Made by a program: the position numbers and the translations under genes. The notes beneath the pieces were generated by a model, which saw only the letters and a list, made by a program, of their open reading frames with translations, was not told the DNA's origin and did not search any database. Of a stretch of DNA of 55,218 bases, positions 16,304 through 23,700 are shown piece by piece. How positions within the stretch are numbered: position 1 is the stretch's first letter; each line of letters begins with the position of its first letter. Source of the DNA: Bacillus sp. FJAT-29814 (GTDB lineage Bacteria; Bacillota; Bacilli; Bacillales; Cytobacillaceae); NCBI RefSeq assembly GCF_001510715.1, contig NZ_LMTJ01000016.1, positions 20,220-75,437 of the forward strand, given 5' to 3'.

Positions 16304-17173
16304 TTAAATGTGTTTCAGTTTCTCAGGATTCCTAACTACAAAAATTTCTTGGATTCGGTTATTTAAAACACGAAAACTAATGACATTCTGTACATTGTCT
16401 ACCCCTACAGCAACCACACCGGTCTCACCATTTACATTTGCTATTTGAACTTTAGCCGTATTTGCTCCACTCGTGTCCAGCTGTTTGGTCAGGCTCTTGA
16501 TAAACCGAATCACGAATGTCCTTGTATGAATCGGTTTAATGGCAGCAAACACATTGCCGCCGCCATCTGCGTACAGGGTGATATCATCAGACAGCAGATT
16601 CTCCAGTTGTTTTACATTCCCTTCAAATACGGCTGAAAGGAAACTGCCGATAATCTCCTCGTTCCTGTCACTTTTTGCTTTGATTTCTTCCTCTTCCAAT
16701 TCGGGAAGCTTCTTTTTGACGCGGCTAAAAATTTTTCGGCAGGTGGTTTCCGTTCGCCCTACAATTTCTGAGATGGCTACGTATTCATATTCCAGCACTT
16801 CCCTCAGAATGAAAACAGCACGCTCGATTGGTGTTAATTTTTCAAACAGAAGCAGTGCCGCAAAGGAAACCAGTTCTCCTTTCACAACTTCGACATACGG
16901 ATCATTTTCCTGAACAAGGAGTGGTTCCGGAAGCCATGGCCCGATGTATACCTCACGCTTCTTCCTGGCTGATTTAAGATAATCTAGACAGGCGTTGGTG
17001 ACCATTTTACATAGATAGGCTTTTTTATTGACAATTTTGGCCAAATCTACTTCGCCTGCATGGAGAAACACATCTTGAATAATATCCTCGGCATCGGATA
17101 CCGTGCCTAGCATTCGATAGGCAATCGAAAACAGCAGTGATTTATACTCTTGATAAAGTTCGTCCAATGCCAT
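16304..17173 (-). CDS. ECF41-type RNA polymerase sigma factor
   Basis: A 289-residue ECF sigma factor with a fused C-terminal SnoaL-like domain. Sigma2 (about residues 5-70) contains DAEDIIQDVF and sigma4 (about 105-160) contains TPIERAVFILREVLEY. Three marks of the ECF41 group are visible: WLPEP in the linker (residues 91-95), DGGGN in the C-terminal domain (in place of DGGGK) and the terminal NPEKL. In ECF41 factors the extension controls activity instead of an anti-sigma factor. The gene follows the oxidoreductase by 11 bases on the same strand, the usual ECF41 partnership. Confidence 0.92.
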   Translation of the reverse strand: MALDELYQEYKSLLFSIAYRMLGTVSDAEDIIQDVFLHAGEVDLAKIVNKKAYLCKMVTNACLDYLKSARKKREVYIGPWLPEPLLVQENDPYVEVVKGELVSFAALLLFEKLTPIERAVFILREVLEYEYVAISEIVGRTETTCRKIFSRVKKKLPELEEEEIKAKSDRNEEIIGSFLSAVFEGNVKQLENLLSDDITLYADGGGNVFAAIKPIHTRTFVIRFIKSLTKQLDTSGANTAKVQIANVNGETGVVAVGVDNVQNVISFRVLNNRIQEIFVVRNPEKLKHI

Positions 17174-17184
17174 TCAGCTTCCCC

Positions 17185-18348
17185 CTATTGAAACAAACTG
17201 GCCATATTCCATGTATATTCCCGAACCTTTGCCCCAAGTCTTCCAGAGAGCACAAAATCGATTCCCCACTTTTGCGCCCAGGTAAATCCGTTCTCAGGAC
17301 CTAGTCCTATACAATATAAATCCGGGTACGTCTTATGAGCTTCGGAAATAGTACCCTCTATATCAGCTTTAATGATTCTTGCCAGTCTTACAGCCTGGTT
17401 GAAGGCTTCTTTACAGCTCATCGCCGCGATTCTTCCATCACGGGGATCCACCACATGAACGCAGTCGCCAATGGCATAAATAGTTTGTGAGTTTTTAATG
17501 CGGTACCAGGAATCGGTCAGCAGTTTGCCATTTTCATGCAGCGGCAAAGGAAATTTTGTTAGACTCGGGTGTGGTTTAAGACCTACCGTCCAGATACAAT
17601 AGTCTGCATCCAATTGAGAACCATTATTAAGCGTAATCATTCCTTCTTTGAAGCCATCAGCTTTTACCTGATGAAAGACCGTTACCCCAAGTTTATTTAA
17701 CCGCCTTTCAAGCTGGTAACCAACCTTTTCTGGAATATCTGAGAGCAGGCGATCCTTGTTATCTATTAATATAACTTCCACTCCGGATGGGTCCTTTCCT
17801 GCTGCGTGTGCTTCTTTCTTTAACCACGAAACAATCTCAGCAGATGTTTCAATTCCGGTAATTCCGCCGCCAACCACGGCAACCCTTAGTTTTTTATCTC
17901 CCGATTGGATTCTAGCTAGTAGGTCCTTTCTGATTTGCTTCGCAGACCCCATGCTGTCGAGGGTCACCCCGCCATGTGCCAGGTCCATTTGCTGCGGTAC
18001 ACTTCCTAACGCAAGGACTAGGCGGCTAAAGGGAACCTCTTGAATGTCGCCATTTGGGCTGTTGACTTCTATCGAAGATCTGCTTTGGTGAATGGCTGTA
18101 AGTTCACCTCGGATAAATTGAATTCCATCCCCGCAATATTTAGTAAATGGGACTTTTAGACTATGATTATTCTCTTCCACAATTGCTTTGAATAACTTCA
18201 CCTTTTTTAAATGATAATCATTTTTATCTACCAAAATGATATCCAAATCCTTCATTAACCCTGTTGAAAACAACTTCCGCAAATGATGAATCAGATTTAT
18301 TCCAGCATAGCCTCCGCCAACCACCACAATCGTTTCTTTTTCATGCAT
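17185..18348 (-). CDS. FAD-dependent NAD(P)H dehydrogenase (NDH-2-like)
   Basis: A 387-residue pyridine nucleotide-disulfide oxidoreductase of the type II NADH dehydrogenase-like group. The FAD-binding motif GGGYAGINLIHHLRK is at residues 11-25; the NAD(P)-binding motif VAVVGGGITGIETSAEI is at about 157-173; YAIGDCVHV near residue 300 contacts FAD. GGGGGTGGA precedes the ATG. As partner of an ECF41 sigma factor it is the likely main target. Membrane association is uncertain: no clear C-terminal amphipathic helix stands out. Confidence 0.85.
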   Translation of the reverse strand: MHEKETIVVVGGGYAGINLIHHLRKLFSTGLMKDLDIILVDKNDYHLKKVKLFKAIVEENNHSLKVPFTKYCGDGIQFIRGELTAIHQSRSSIEVNSPNGDIQEVPFSRLVLALGSVPQQMDLAHGGVTLDSMGSAKQIRKDLLARIQSGDKKLRVAVVGGGITGIETSAEIVSWLKKEAHAAGKDPSGVEVILIDNKDRLLSDIPEKVGYQLERRLNKLGVTVFHQVKADGFKEGMITLNNGSQLDADYCIWTVGLKPHPSLTKFPLPLHENGKLLTDSWYRIKNSQTIYAIGDCVHVVDPRDGRIAAMSCKEAFNQAVRLARIIKADIEGTISEAHKTYPDLYCIGLGPENGFTWAQKWGIDFVLSGRLGAKVREYTWNMASLFQ

Positions 18349-18383
18349 ATAAAATCCACCCCCTTTTCACTTTCTGCACACAT

Positions 18384-18410
18384 AACGATTGGAGGCGGTG
18401 GTTTGTGACC
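18384..18410 (-). promoter_or_regulatory. predicted ECF41-dependent promoter
   Basis: Upstream of the oxidoreductase the minus strand reads GGTCACA, a 16-base spacer, then CGTT. The published ECF41 consensus, as I recall it, is TGTCACA with CGTC about 16 bases on, so this matches at 6 of 7 and 3 of 4 positions. The element lies about 35 bases before the start codon and would make the oxidoreductase-sigma operon autoregulated. Confidence 0.7.
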
Positions 18411-18440
18411 AAAACACAATAAAATAGGTGAAAACATAGC

Positions 18441-18491
18441 AAAGGGTGTCAGGCACCATGTGAAATTTTCACAAGGTACTTGACACCCTTT
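18441..18491 (-). repeat. long imperfect palindrome (Bacillaceae interspersed type)
   Basis: Two 25-base arms, 18441-18465 and 18467-18491, are complementary at 22 positions, and two of the mismatches become G-U pairs in RNA. The arms contain GGTGTCAGGCACC, itself nearly palindromic. From memory, the same GGTGTCAGGCACC sequence recurs in many Bacillaceae genomes. It sits just past the cotH stop and is flanked by T and A runs, so it probably also ends cotH transcription. Confidence 0.75.
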
Positions 18492-18493
18492 CC

Positions 18494-19582
18494 CTAATCC
18501 AATTTGTACAGCCTGCTCTTTAGGTAACTTCTTCTTCCGTTGATGTAGTTTGTGATAATTTGGAGTTCTTGATCGAATTGGTCGATGGTTTGGTTTTTGT
18601 AAGGGTCATTCATGACAAAGGGGCGGATGAATTGGAGCAGTGCTTCGGCCCGCGGTCTCATATATTCTACGGTAAATTGCTGGTTCATGACGTCAACTAA
18701 CAGCCTTTGGTACTGCTTGCGAAACACGTCTACGTCAAGAATTCTTGCACTTAGCGTATTGAACCCTGTTATGGGCACATAATCCGCCTCCATGATTTTC
18801 CCGTTCACGTCCCGGCCCCAAGTAGCATCATAATCCCACGGAATCATTTCGAATAATCCGCTGTGCCCATTCCTGTATAACGCATAATTATGAACAAAGC
18901 CATCGTAATTCGAGGTGAAAATGATCCCGGCCATCCAGCGCAAGTATTTCTCCACGTCTATATATTTAGGGATATCCCGCCCAAATTCTTGTCTAGGAAT
19001 CGTATTTATGTTAAAAATCAGTCTCTCCAGGTAAATATCGTCAGAGGTTGCACCATACTTTTTTTCATACCCCTGTTTCAACGATTTTTTCGTTTCCTTA
19101 TCCAGGTCGCTCATCAGGGAAAAATTGGCATCACCGTCAATTGCATAATAAATGCTTCCTTCCGGTAGTCCTCTTCTGGTTAAAAAGCCCTCATCGACCG
19201 ATTCGAGTTCCAAATAAACTCCCTCTGCTTTTCCATTAAGGGTCAAAAAAACATGCCTAGCTTTTGGCGCCAATGTGCCAATGTCCGTAAAAAAATCAAA
19301 GGAAAGCTTATTGCGGATCATCGATGGGTCTTTATACTCGGCATTTAAATGAATCTCTCGCGATCCGCGATATGTTTTTGGTTTATAGTAATAAAGCTGA
19401 TATGACTTTTTGGGAAACTTGCGGATATGGGACCCACGGTAGGAGAGGTCCACCTCCAGTTTTTTTCCATCAATCGTTAACTTGGCCGGCAGCGGTTCAT
19501 CAATCCAGATATCCCGCCTTAATTCCTTGAAGTCGATAGGATTAATGAAGACCTTATAATGCGGCAGTTTGGCATTGTCCAT
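18494..19582 (-). CDS. cotH: spore coat protein kinase CotH
   Basis: CotH is an atypical protein kinase that phosphorylates serines of coat proteins (CotB and CotG in B. subtilis) and is needed for outer coat assembly. This protein has 362 residues, the length of B. subtilis CotH. Kinase-like features are visible: YRGSHIRKFPKKSYQL at the N-terminus with the putative ATP lysine region, VYLELESVDEGFL, and the catalytic/metal aspartates in NYDGFVHNYALYR and in PWDYDATWGRD. GGGAGGGAGGTG precedes the ATG. It diverges from a small Ser/Arg-rich gene, resembling the cotH-cotG arrangement. Confidence 0.9.
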   Translation of the reverse strand: MDNAKLPHYKVFINPIDFKELRRDIWIDEPLPAKLTIDGKKLEVDLSYRGSHIRKFPKKSYQLYYYKPKTYRGSREIHLNAEYKDPSMIRNKLSFDFFTDIGTLAPKARHVFLTLNGKAEGVYLELESVDEGFLTRRGLPEGSIYYAIDGDANFSLMSDLDKETKKSLKQGYEKKYGATSDDIYLERLIFNINTIPRQEFGRDIPKYIDVEKYLRWMAGIIFTSNYDGFVHNYALYRNGHSGLFEMIPWDYDATWGRDVNGKIMEADYVPITGFNTLSARILDVDVFRKQYQRLLVDVMNQQFTVEYMRPRAEALLQFIRPFVMNDPYKNQTIDQFDQELQIITNYINGRRSYLKSRLYKLD

Positions 19583-19780
19583 CCTAACACCTCCCTCCCC
19601 TTATTTTTATGTTGAAAATGGGGCAACGTCACGTTTTCCATGCATTTTTTCACCTCTTAGGCTTTTGTCCGATACAAATGCAAGAAGGGATACGTAAATT
19701 GGTAAAAGAGGAGTGGGTTTCTAACCAAATGCAACATGTCGCTTCTTACTCCCTTTTCAATTTTAAAAGGAGGTGCAAAA

Positions 19781-20110
19781 ATGGCAGAGAGAGAATTTTC
19801 ACCCGAAGATATTCAACGTGGTGCAGATGAAGCAAGACGCAGCGGGTTTGGCGATTTTATGTTTATGGACCCCGGCCGGCATCGCGGCACTTCAAGGCAC
19901 CGCATGACTTCACGTTCTAGTTCCATGACAACAAGGCGCCGCACGTCCAGCAGCCGCCGCTACACTTCAAGAAGAAGAACGTCCCGTCATCACCTTAGCG
20001 GTTTAAGCTGCAGCCCTTGGCGGAATACGGCCAACGGCAGACATCAGGCTAAAGGCTGTTGGAAGGACGGGAATATGTGGATATTTAGAAGACGGAAAAG
20101 AAGATACTAA
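19781..20110 (+). CDS. Ser/Thr/Arg-rich protein, probable CotH substrate (CotG-like)
   Basis: A 109-residue, very basic, low-complexity protein. After an acidic N-terminus (MAEREFSPEDIQRGADEA) it has a tract of about 45 residues made almost only of Ser, Thr, Arg and His (TSRHRMTSRSSSMTTRRR and similar) and a C-terminus with two Cys and an RRRKRRY end. AAAGGAGG precedes the ATG. I do not find an exact family, but the tract looks like the random-coil, phosphorylatable repeats of CotG, and it sits divergently next to cotH as cotG does. Function as a spore-coat protein phosphorylated by CotH is inferred from composition and position. Confidence 0.6.
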   Translation: MAEREFSPEDIQRGADEARRSGFGDFMFMDPGRHRGTSRHRMTSRSSSMTTRRRTSSSRRYTSRRRTSRHHLSGLSCSPWRNTANGRHQAKGCWKDGNMWIFRRRKRRY

Positions 20111-20116
20111 AGTGTT

Positions 20117-20145
20117 TGGGAAAGGAGTATGAGCCCTTTCCCATT
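20117..20145 (+). terminator. terminator of the Ser/Arg-rich coat gene
   Basis: TGGGAAAGG and CCTTTCCCA enclose a loop of about 9 bases and are followed by TTTTTAA, immediately after the stop codon at 20108-20110. Confidence 0.8.
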
Positions 20146-20267
20146 TTTAATTCGCAAAATGGTTGTTTTTTCCTATAAAACAATTAAAATGAACTATAAT
20201 CTCATTTTGGAAATGGTGGTGAAGTCCTATCAATCTCTTTTTTAAAGGATTCATTGGGTTTGTCATA

Positions 20268-21020
20268 TTGGATTTGTATTTTGTCTTTGTCCCATCATCT
20301 CTTGGGAATCCGATTTTGCAATTTTTCGGTTTGCTACTCTTCTTCCCCATGGCCCACTACATAACCAAATGGGTTGGCTTGGACGGTTTAAAAGGCATCG
20401 GCCTTTTCTTCCATCGCGGCTGGGTAAAAAACCTGTTTATGAGTATTTTTATTGGGTTTGGGTTTTGGATGGTTTGGTATGGCCTCGAGTTTTGGGCAGG
20501 AACCATGAATTTTTTCGGCATAAAGCCCCCCTCGGAACTCTTTATGCCTGTTGTCGAGATTTTAATTGGCTTTTTCATGGGATCGTTGATTAATGATTTA
20601 CTAATCCGCGGCTATGTGATGAATCTTTTAAAAGGAAAACTGCCCATTGCCTTGGTGTTCGCCATCAGCATTCTCATCTATGCACTTGATGATTACTGGT
20701 ATGCGGGCTTCAGCCTTAGCAATATTCTCTTTTCAATTATTTTAGGTCTTTCCTTAACGCTCGCATTTTATAAAACTGGCTCCATCTGGGCCAATACCGG
20801 GATTCATTACGGGCTGAATATTGCCTATGGGCTGTTCTACGGCATAGCCGGAAAGGCTGGCAGCGGGATTTTTATTATTGAGGAAACTGGGAAGGCAACG
20901 GCTTTGACCAATCTGCTTCCGTTCATAGTTCCAGGTATTATGTTTATTTTTGTGTTGTGGGGTTTAAAATTTTATTCTAAATTTACCGATGCCCCCGTCA
21001 ATAATAGTCTGCAACTCTAA
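20268..21020 (+). CDS. degenerate CPBP-family membrane protein
   Basis: An eight-helix-like membrane protein of about 250 residues resembling the CPBP (Abi) intramembrane protease family. The third motif is kept as NTGIHYGLN (HxxxN), but the first, normally EExxxR, is NDLLIR, and the FxxxH motif reads YALDD. The catalytic glutamates are therefore absent, suggesting loss of protease activity. The start is uncertain: 20268 is a TTG without a good ribosome site; the frame is open back to 20223 with AAAGGA at 20244 and no ATG, so an ATT at 20253 is also possible. A terminator follows. Confidence 0.6.
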   Translation: MDLYFVFVPSSLGNPILQFFGLLLFFPMAHYITKWVGLDGLKGIGLFFHRGWVKNLFMSIFIGFGFWMVWYGLEFWAGTMNFFGIKPPSELFMPVVEILIGFFMGSLINDLLIRGYVMNLLKGKLPIALVFAISILIYALDDYWYAGFSLSNILFSIILGLSLTLAFYKTGSIWANTGIHYGLNIAYGLFYGIAGKAGSGIFIIEETGKATALTNLLPFIVPGIMFIFVLWGLKFYSKFTDAPVNNSLQL

Positions 21021-21033
21021 TTTTGGTTAATTG

Positions 21034-21070
21034 AAAAAAGTGCCCGTTTAAGCTAGCGGGCACTTTTTCC
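21034..21070. terminator. bidirectional terminator between the CPBP and permease genes
   Basis: AAAAAGTGCCCG and CGGGCACTTTTT enclose TTTAAGCTAG. T runs follow the stem on both strands, so it ends both the rightward CPBP transcript and the leftward ethanolamine operon. Confidence 0.88.
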
Positions 21071-21071
21071 A

Positions 21072-22607
21072 TTAATGTTTCCCGTGTTCAAATTCATCCT
21101 CCAATCTTCTAATCTCTTCAAGTGATTTTTCAAGGGCAGCCTGCGGGCCTTTGAAGTGTTTCTTGTAATAGGCAAGGTCCATGATTAACAAAATAATAAA
21201 CATTCCGGCAAGGGCATAGGCCGCCATTTGGTTCGGCGGAATAATCATCATGATGGAGATGAAAATGATCCAAACAATGCTGAGGACGTTGATTGGCTTG
21301 CTCCATTTCCCAAGGCTCCATGGACCGTAATGCTTAGGCTTGAAGATCCCCTTGGCCTCGGCCTCCAGCTTTAGATAAATCGGAATGCCATAGGCGATAT
21401 ATAGCCCAACCACACTAATTGCTGTTAGGAAGGCAATCGTGGAATAGCCGGCATTAGGATTAAGCAGCTTCGTCACGTAGTCAATCAGGGCCAATATGAA
21501 TGACAGCACAACCGACAGCCAAATCGCTTTTGCCGGGGTCCGGTATTTTCGGCTGATTTCAGCCCAATGGCGGCTTAACGGCATGCCGTTATCCCGTGAA
21601 AAGGCATACATCATCCTGGAAAAAGAAGTAATCGACGACAGGCCGCAGAAGAACATCGCAAACGTAACTAGCCATAGCACAACCGAGCCGAAGGTGCCGC
21701 CCAATGCTTGGCTGATTACAAAAATAAAGGCGTTATCTGAGTTAACCGCACCGGCCGCATCCGTGATCGACAGCGTGACAAATGATAGCATAATGAACCC
21801 AAACACGAACGAAAAGGCTACCGAGTTAAAAATTCCCCAAGGTGCGCGAACGCGCGGGTGGACCGTTTCTTCAATCGTATGGGCAGAAGCATCATACCCC
21901 GTGAAGGTCCACTGGGCCTGTAATAATCCAATCAGGAATGCAAGAATATAGGGTTTGTCGGAAAAAGTCTGCCCAACCTGGAATAAATACTCGATTGGCT
22001 GAAGGCCGTTTTTTGTAAAAAAGGCCAAGCTGACCACAAGGATGGCAACAACCACCATATGATACCAGGCGGAGAAATCGTTTAATCGAGCAACGATTTT
22101 AATACCAACGTGATTGAGGATTCCGTGCAATAGGAGAATGACGCCAAAAACGACTAGAGTAGTGGTTTCAGTAGAGGTATAACCAAAAACGGCTGCTAGG
22201 AGCGGATCGGCGAATAAGGCGCAAGAGTAATCAATTCCGGCAACAATACCAATTTGTCCAATTAAATTAATCCAGGCTGTATACCAACCAATTCTGATGC
22301 CCTTCAGGGTCGCAGCCCAGTGGTACAGGGCCCCTGCAGTTGGAATCGCCGATGCCAGTTCGGCAAGCGAGGCGGCAACCAGCATGACGAAAAAGGCAAC
22401 AATGGTCCAACCGAAGCCCATCATTCCCGGTCCGCCGTAAGTTAACCCGTGCCCATAAAGGGAAACGGCACCGGTCAATATCGAAATAATCGAAAATGAA
22501 ATCGCAAAGTTAGAAAAACCGCCCATGTCGCGCAAGAGTTCCTGGGCATAGCCATAACGATTCAGCTGTTTCCTATCTTCCAACAATTGCTGGTCCTTAT
22601 TTTTCAT
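21072..22607 (-). CDS. APC-superfamily amine/amino acid permease, probable ethanolamine importer
   Basis: A 511-residue permease with about 12 transmembrane helices of the amino acid/choline transporter (ACT) branch of the APC superfamily. It begins with a cytoplasmic LEDRKQLNRYGYAQELLRDMGGFSNFAISFS segment (two adjacent conserved parts), with GGPGMMGFGW and SLAELASAIPTAGALYHW, the consensus amphipathic region of this branch. A basic/acidic tail ends the protein. It is the last gene of the eut operon, with GGAAGGTG upstream, and no EutH is present, so ethanolamine import is the likely job. That is inferred from position. Confidence 0.8.
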   Translation of the reverse strand: MKNKDQQLLEDRKQLNRYGYAQELLRDMGGFSNFAISFSIISILTGAVSLYGHGLTYGGPGMMGFGWTIVAFFVMLVAASLAELASAIPTAGALYHWAATLKGIRIGWYTAWINLIGQIGIVAGIDYSCALFADPLLAAVFGYTSTETTTLVVFGVILLLHGILNHVGIKIVARLNDFSAWYHMVVVAILVVSLAFFTKNGLQPIEYLFQVGQTFSDKPYILAFLIGLLQAQWTFTGYDASAHTIEETVHPRVRAPWGIFNSVAFSFVFGFIMLSFVTLSITDAAGAVNSDNAFIFVISQALGGTFGSVVLWLVTFAMFFCGLSSITSFSRMMYAFSRDNGMPLSRHWAEISRKYRTPAKAIWLSVVLSFILALIDYVTKLLNPNAGYSTIAFLTAISVVGLYIAYGIPIYLKLEAEAKGIFKPKHYGPWSLGKWSKPINVLSIVWIIFISIMMIIPPNQMAAYALAGMFIILLIMDLAYYKKHFKGPQAALEKSLEEIRRLEDEFEHGKH

Positions 22608-22630
22608 TTAGTTTTCACCTTCCTTCCTAG

Positions 22631-22768
22631 TTATTTGTCATCTCGGCCGACAAAAATTTCATGCTCTTCCTCTTTGAAGGCCCTTACATTCCTATTCGCA
22701 TTTATGCCAATTGCCGTGCCTGTCAACAGCGTGATAATCACTAAGGCAAAGCCGATCACAACCTCCAT
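22631..22768 (-). CDS. 45-residue single-helix membrane protein
   Basis: A small open frame with a very good ribosome site (AAAGGAGGG, eight bases before the ATG at 22768), between eutC and the permease gene. The product has one transmembrane helix (VVIGFALVIITLLTGTAIGI, residues 3-22) followed by a charged tail (FKEEEHEIFVGRDDK). I do not recognise the family. Position and layout suggest a small partner subunit or stabiliser of the permease. The same-frame upstream extension lacks a ribosome site. Confidence 0.7.
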   Translation of the reverse strand: MEVVIGFALVIITLLTGTAIGINANRNVRAFKEEEHEIFVGRDDK

Positions 22769-22815
22769 CCGCGCTCCCTCCTTTCTTAAAATCGCTCTTT
22801 GACCAAAGCTGCTCA

Positions 22816-23676
22816 CTATAATTCCAATTTGACACCGCTCAGTTTTTGTTCCAGCATTTTTCGAAGCACCGTGCCGATATGGGCCCCGGCCTCGACTGGC
22901 GGCGTGCCTAGCGGGTGGATATTGGATATCACATTGCGATCAGACTCGACAATCCCCTTCCGAGGCCGATAGCACATATAGGCACTAAGTGAGCTGGCGG
23001 AAACAAGCCCCGGACGTTCCCCAATCAGCAACACCAGCACCTCCGGCTCGAGAATCTCGCCGATATGATCCATACACGCAACCCGGCCCCCCTTGACAAA
23101 AAACGGCGTTCCCGGGGTGAGATTGTTGATTCTCAGCGAATCTAACAAAGCCGGGTACACATCCTTCAAATTGGTTTCCACGGCACAGGCACTTAGTCCG
23201 TCGGAAACTACGATTTGCACCTGAGGCCGGTGCTTGCATTTTTCTTTAATGGTTTGGACGGCGGCGTCCGTCAATACCCGGCCCTTATCGGGACGCTTTA
23301 AATAAACCTCCTTGTTTTCATAACACGTCTCCACGGTAAATAAATCAAATTCTTGCAGTGTTTTTTCAAGGACCTCACCGCCGACGGCATCAATTGCCGC
23401 CGCATGGTCAAACTGCAGCTTCAGCATCGTCTTGGTTAACGGACGAGTCCCGGTGCGCCAAACACCAATCCGGGCCGGAGTCGATGATGTTAACTCGGAA
23501 GTCCCCTCTTGAAAGACGGGTTTCGGTATCGAAGTCTGCCAGTCCTCTTCCGTAAAAACCAATCCAGTTGGTTCTGTAACAGGTACCGGCGTATCCGTTT
23601 CCGGAGCCGCCGGAAATTTTTTTTGCAGCTGTTCCATTACTTTTAGGACAATAAATTCGATTTGTTTATCCTGCAA
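22816..23676 (-). CDS. eutC: ethanolamine ammonia-lyase small subunit
   Basis: The light chain of the adenosylcobalamin-dependent lyase that splits ethanolamine into acetaldehyde and ammonia. It has 286 residues. Conserved EutC blocks are RIGVWRTGTRPLTKTMLKLQFDHAAA (two contiguous parts near residue 70), VVSDGLSACAVE, LLIGERPGL and a C-terminal HPLGTPPVEAGAHI. The N-terminal 60 residues are variable, a region that in other species helps target the enzyme to the microcompartment. A TTG start at 23676 follows GGGAGG. It lies 24 bases after eutB. Confidence 0.95.
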   Translation of the reverse strand: MQDKQIEFIVLKVMEQLQKKFPAAPETDTPVPVTEPTGLVFTEEDWQTSIPKPVFQEGTSELTSSTPARIGVWRTGTRPLTKTMLKLQFDHAAAIDAVGGEVLEKTLQEFDLFTVETCYENKEVYLKRPDKGRVLTDAAVQTIKEKCKHRPQVQIVVSDGLSACAVETNLKDVYPALLDSLRINNLTPGTPFFVKGGRVACMDHIGEILEPEVLVLLIGERPGLVSASSLSAYMCYRPRKGIVESDRNVISNIHPLGTPPVEAGAHIGTVLRKMLEQKLSGVKLEL

Positions 23677-23700
23677 CTCTGAGCCTGCCTCCCTTCTGTT

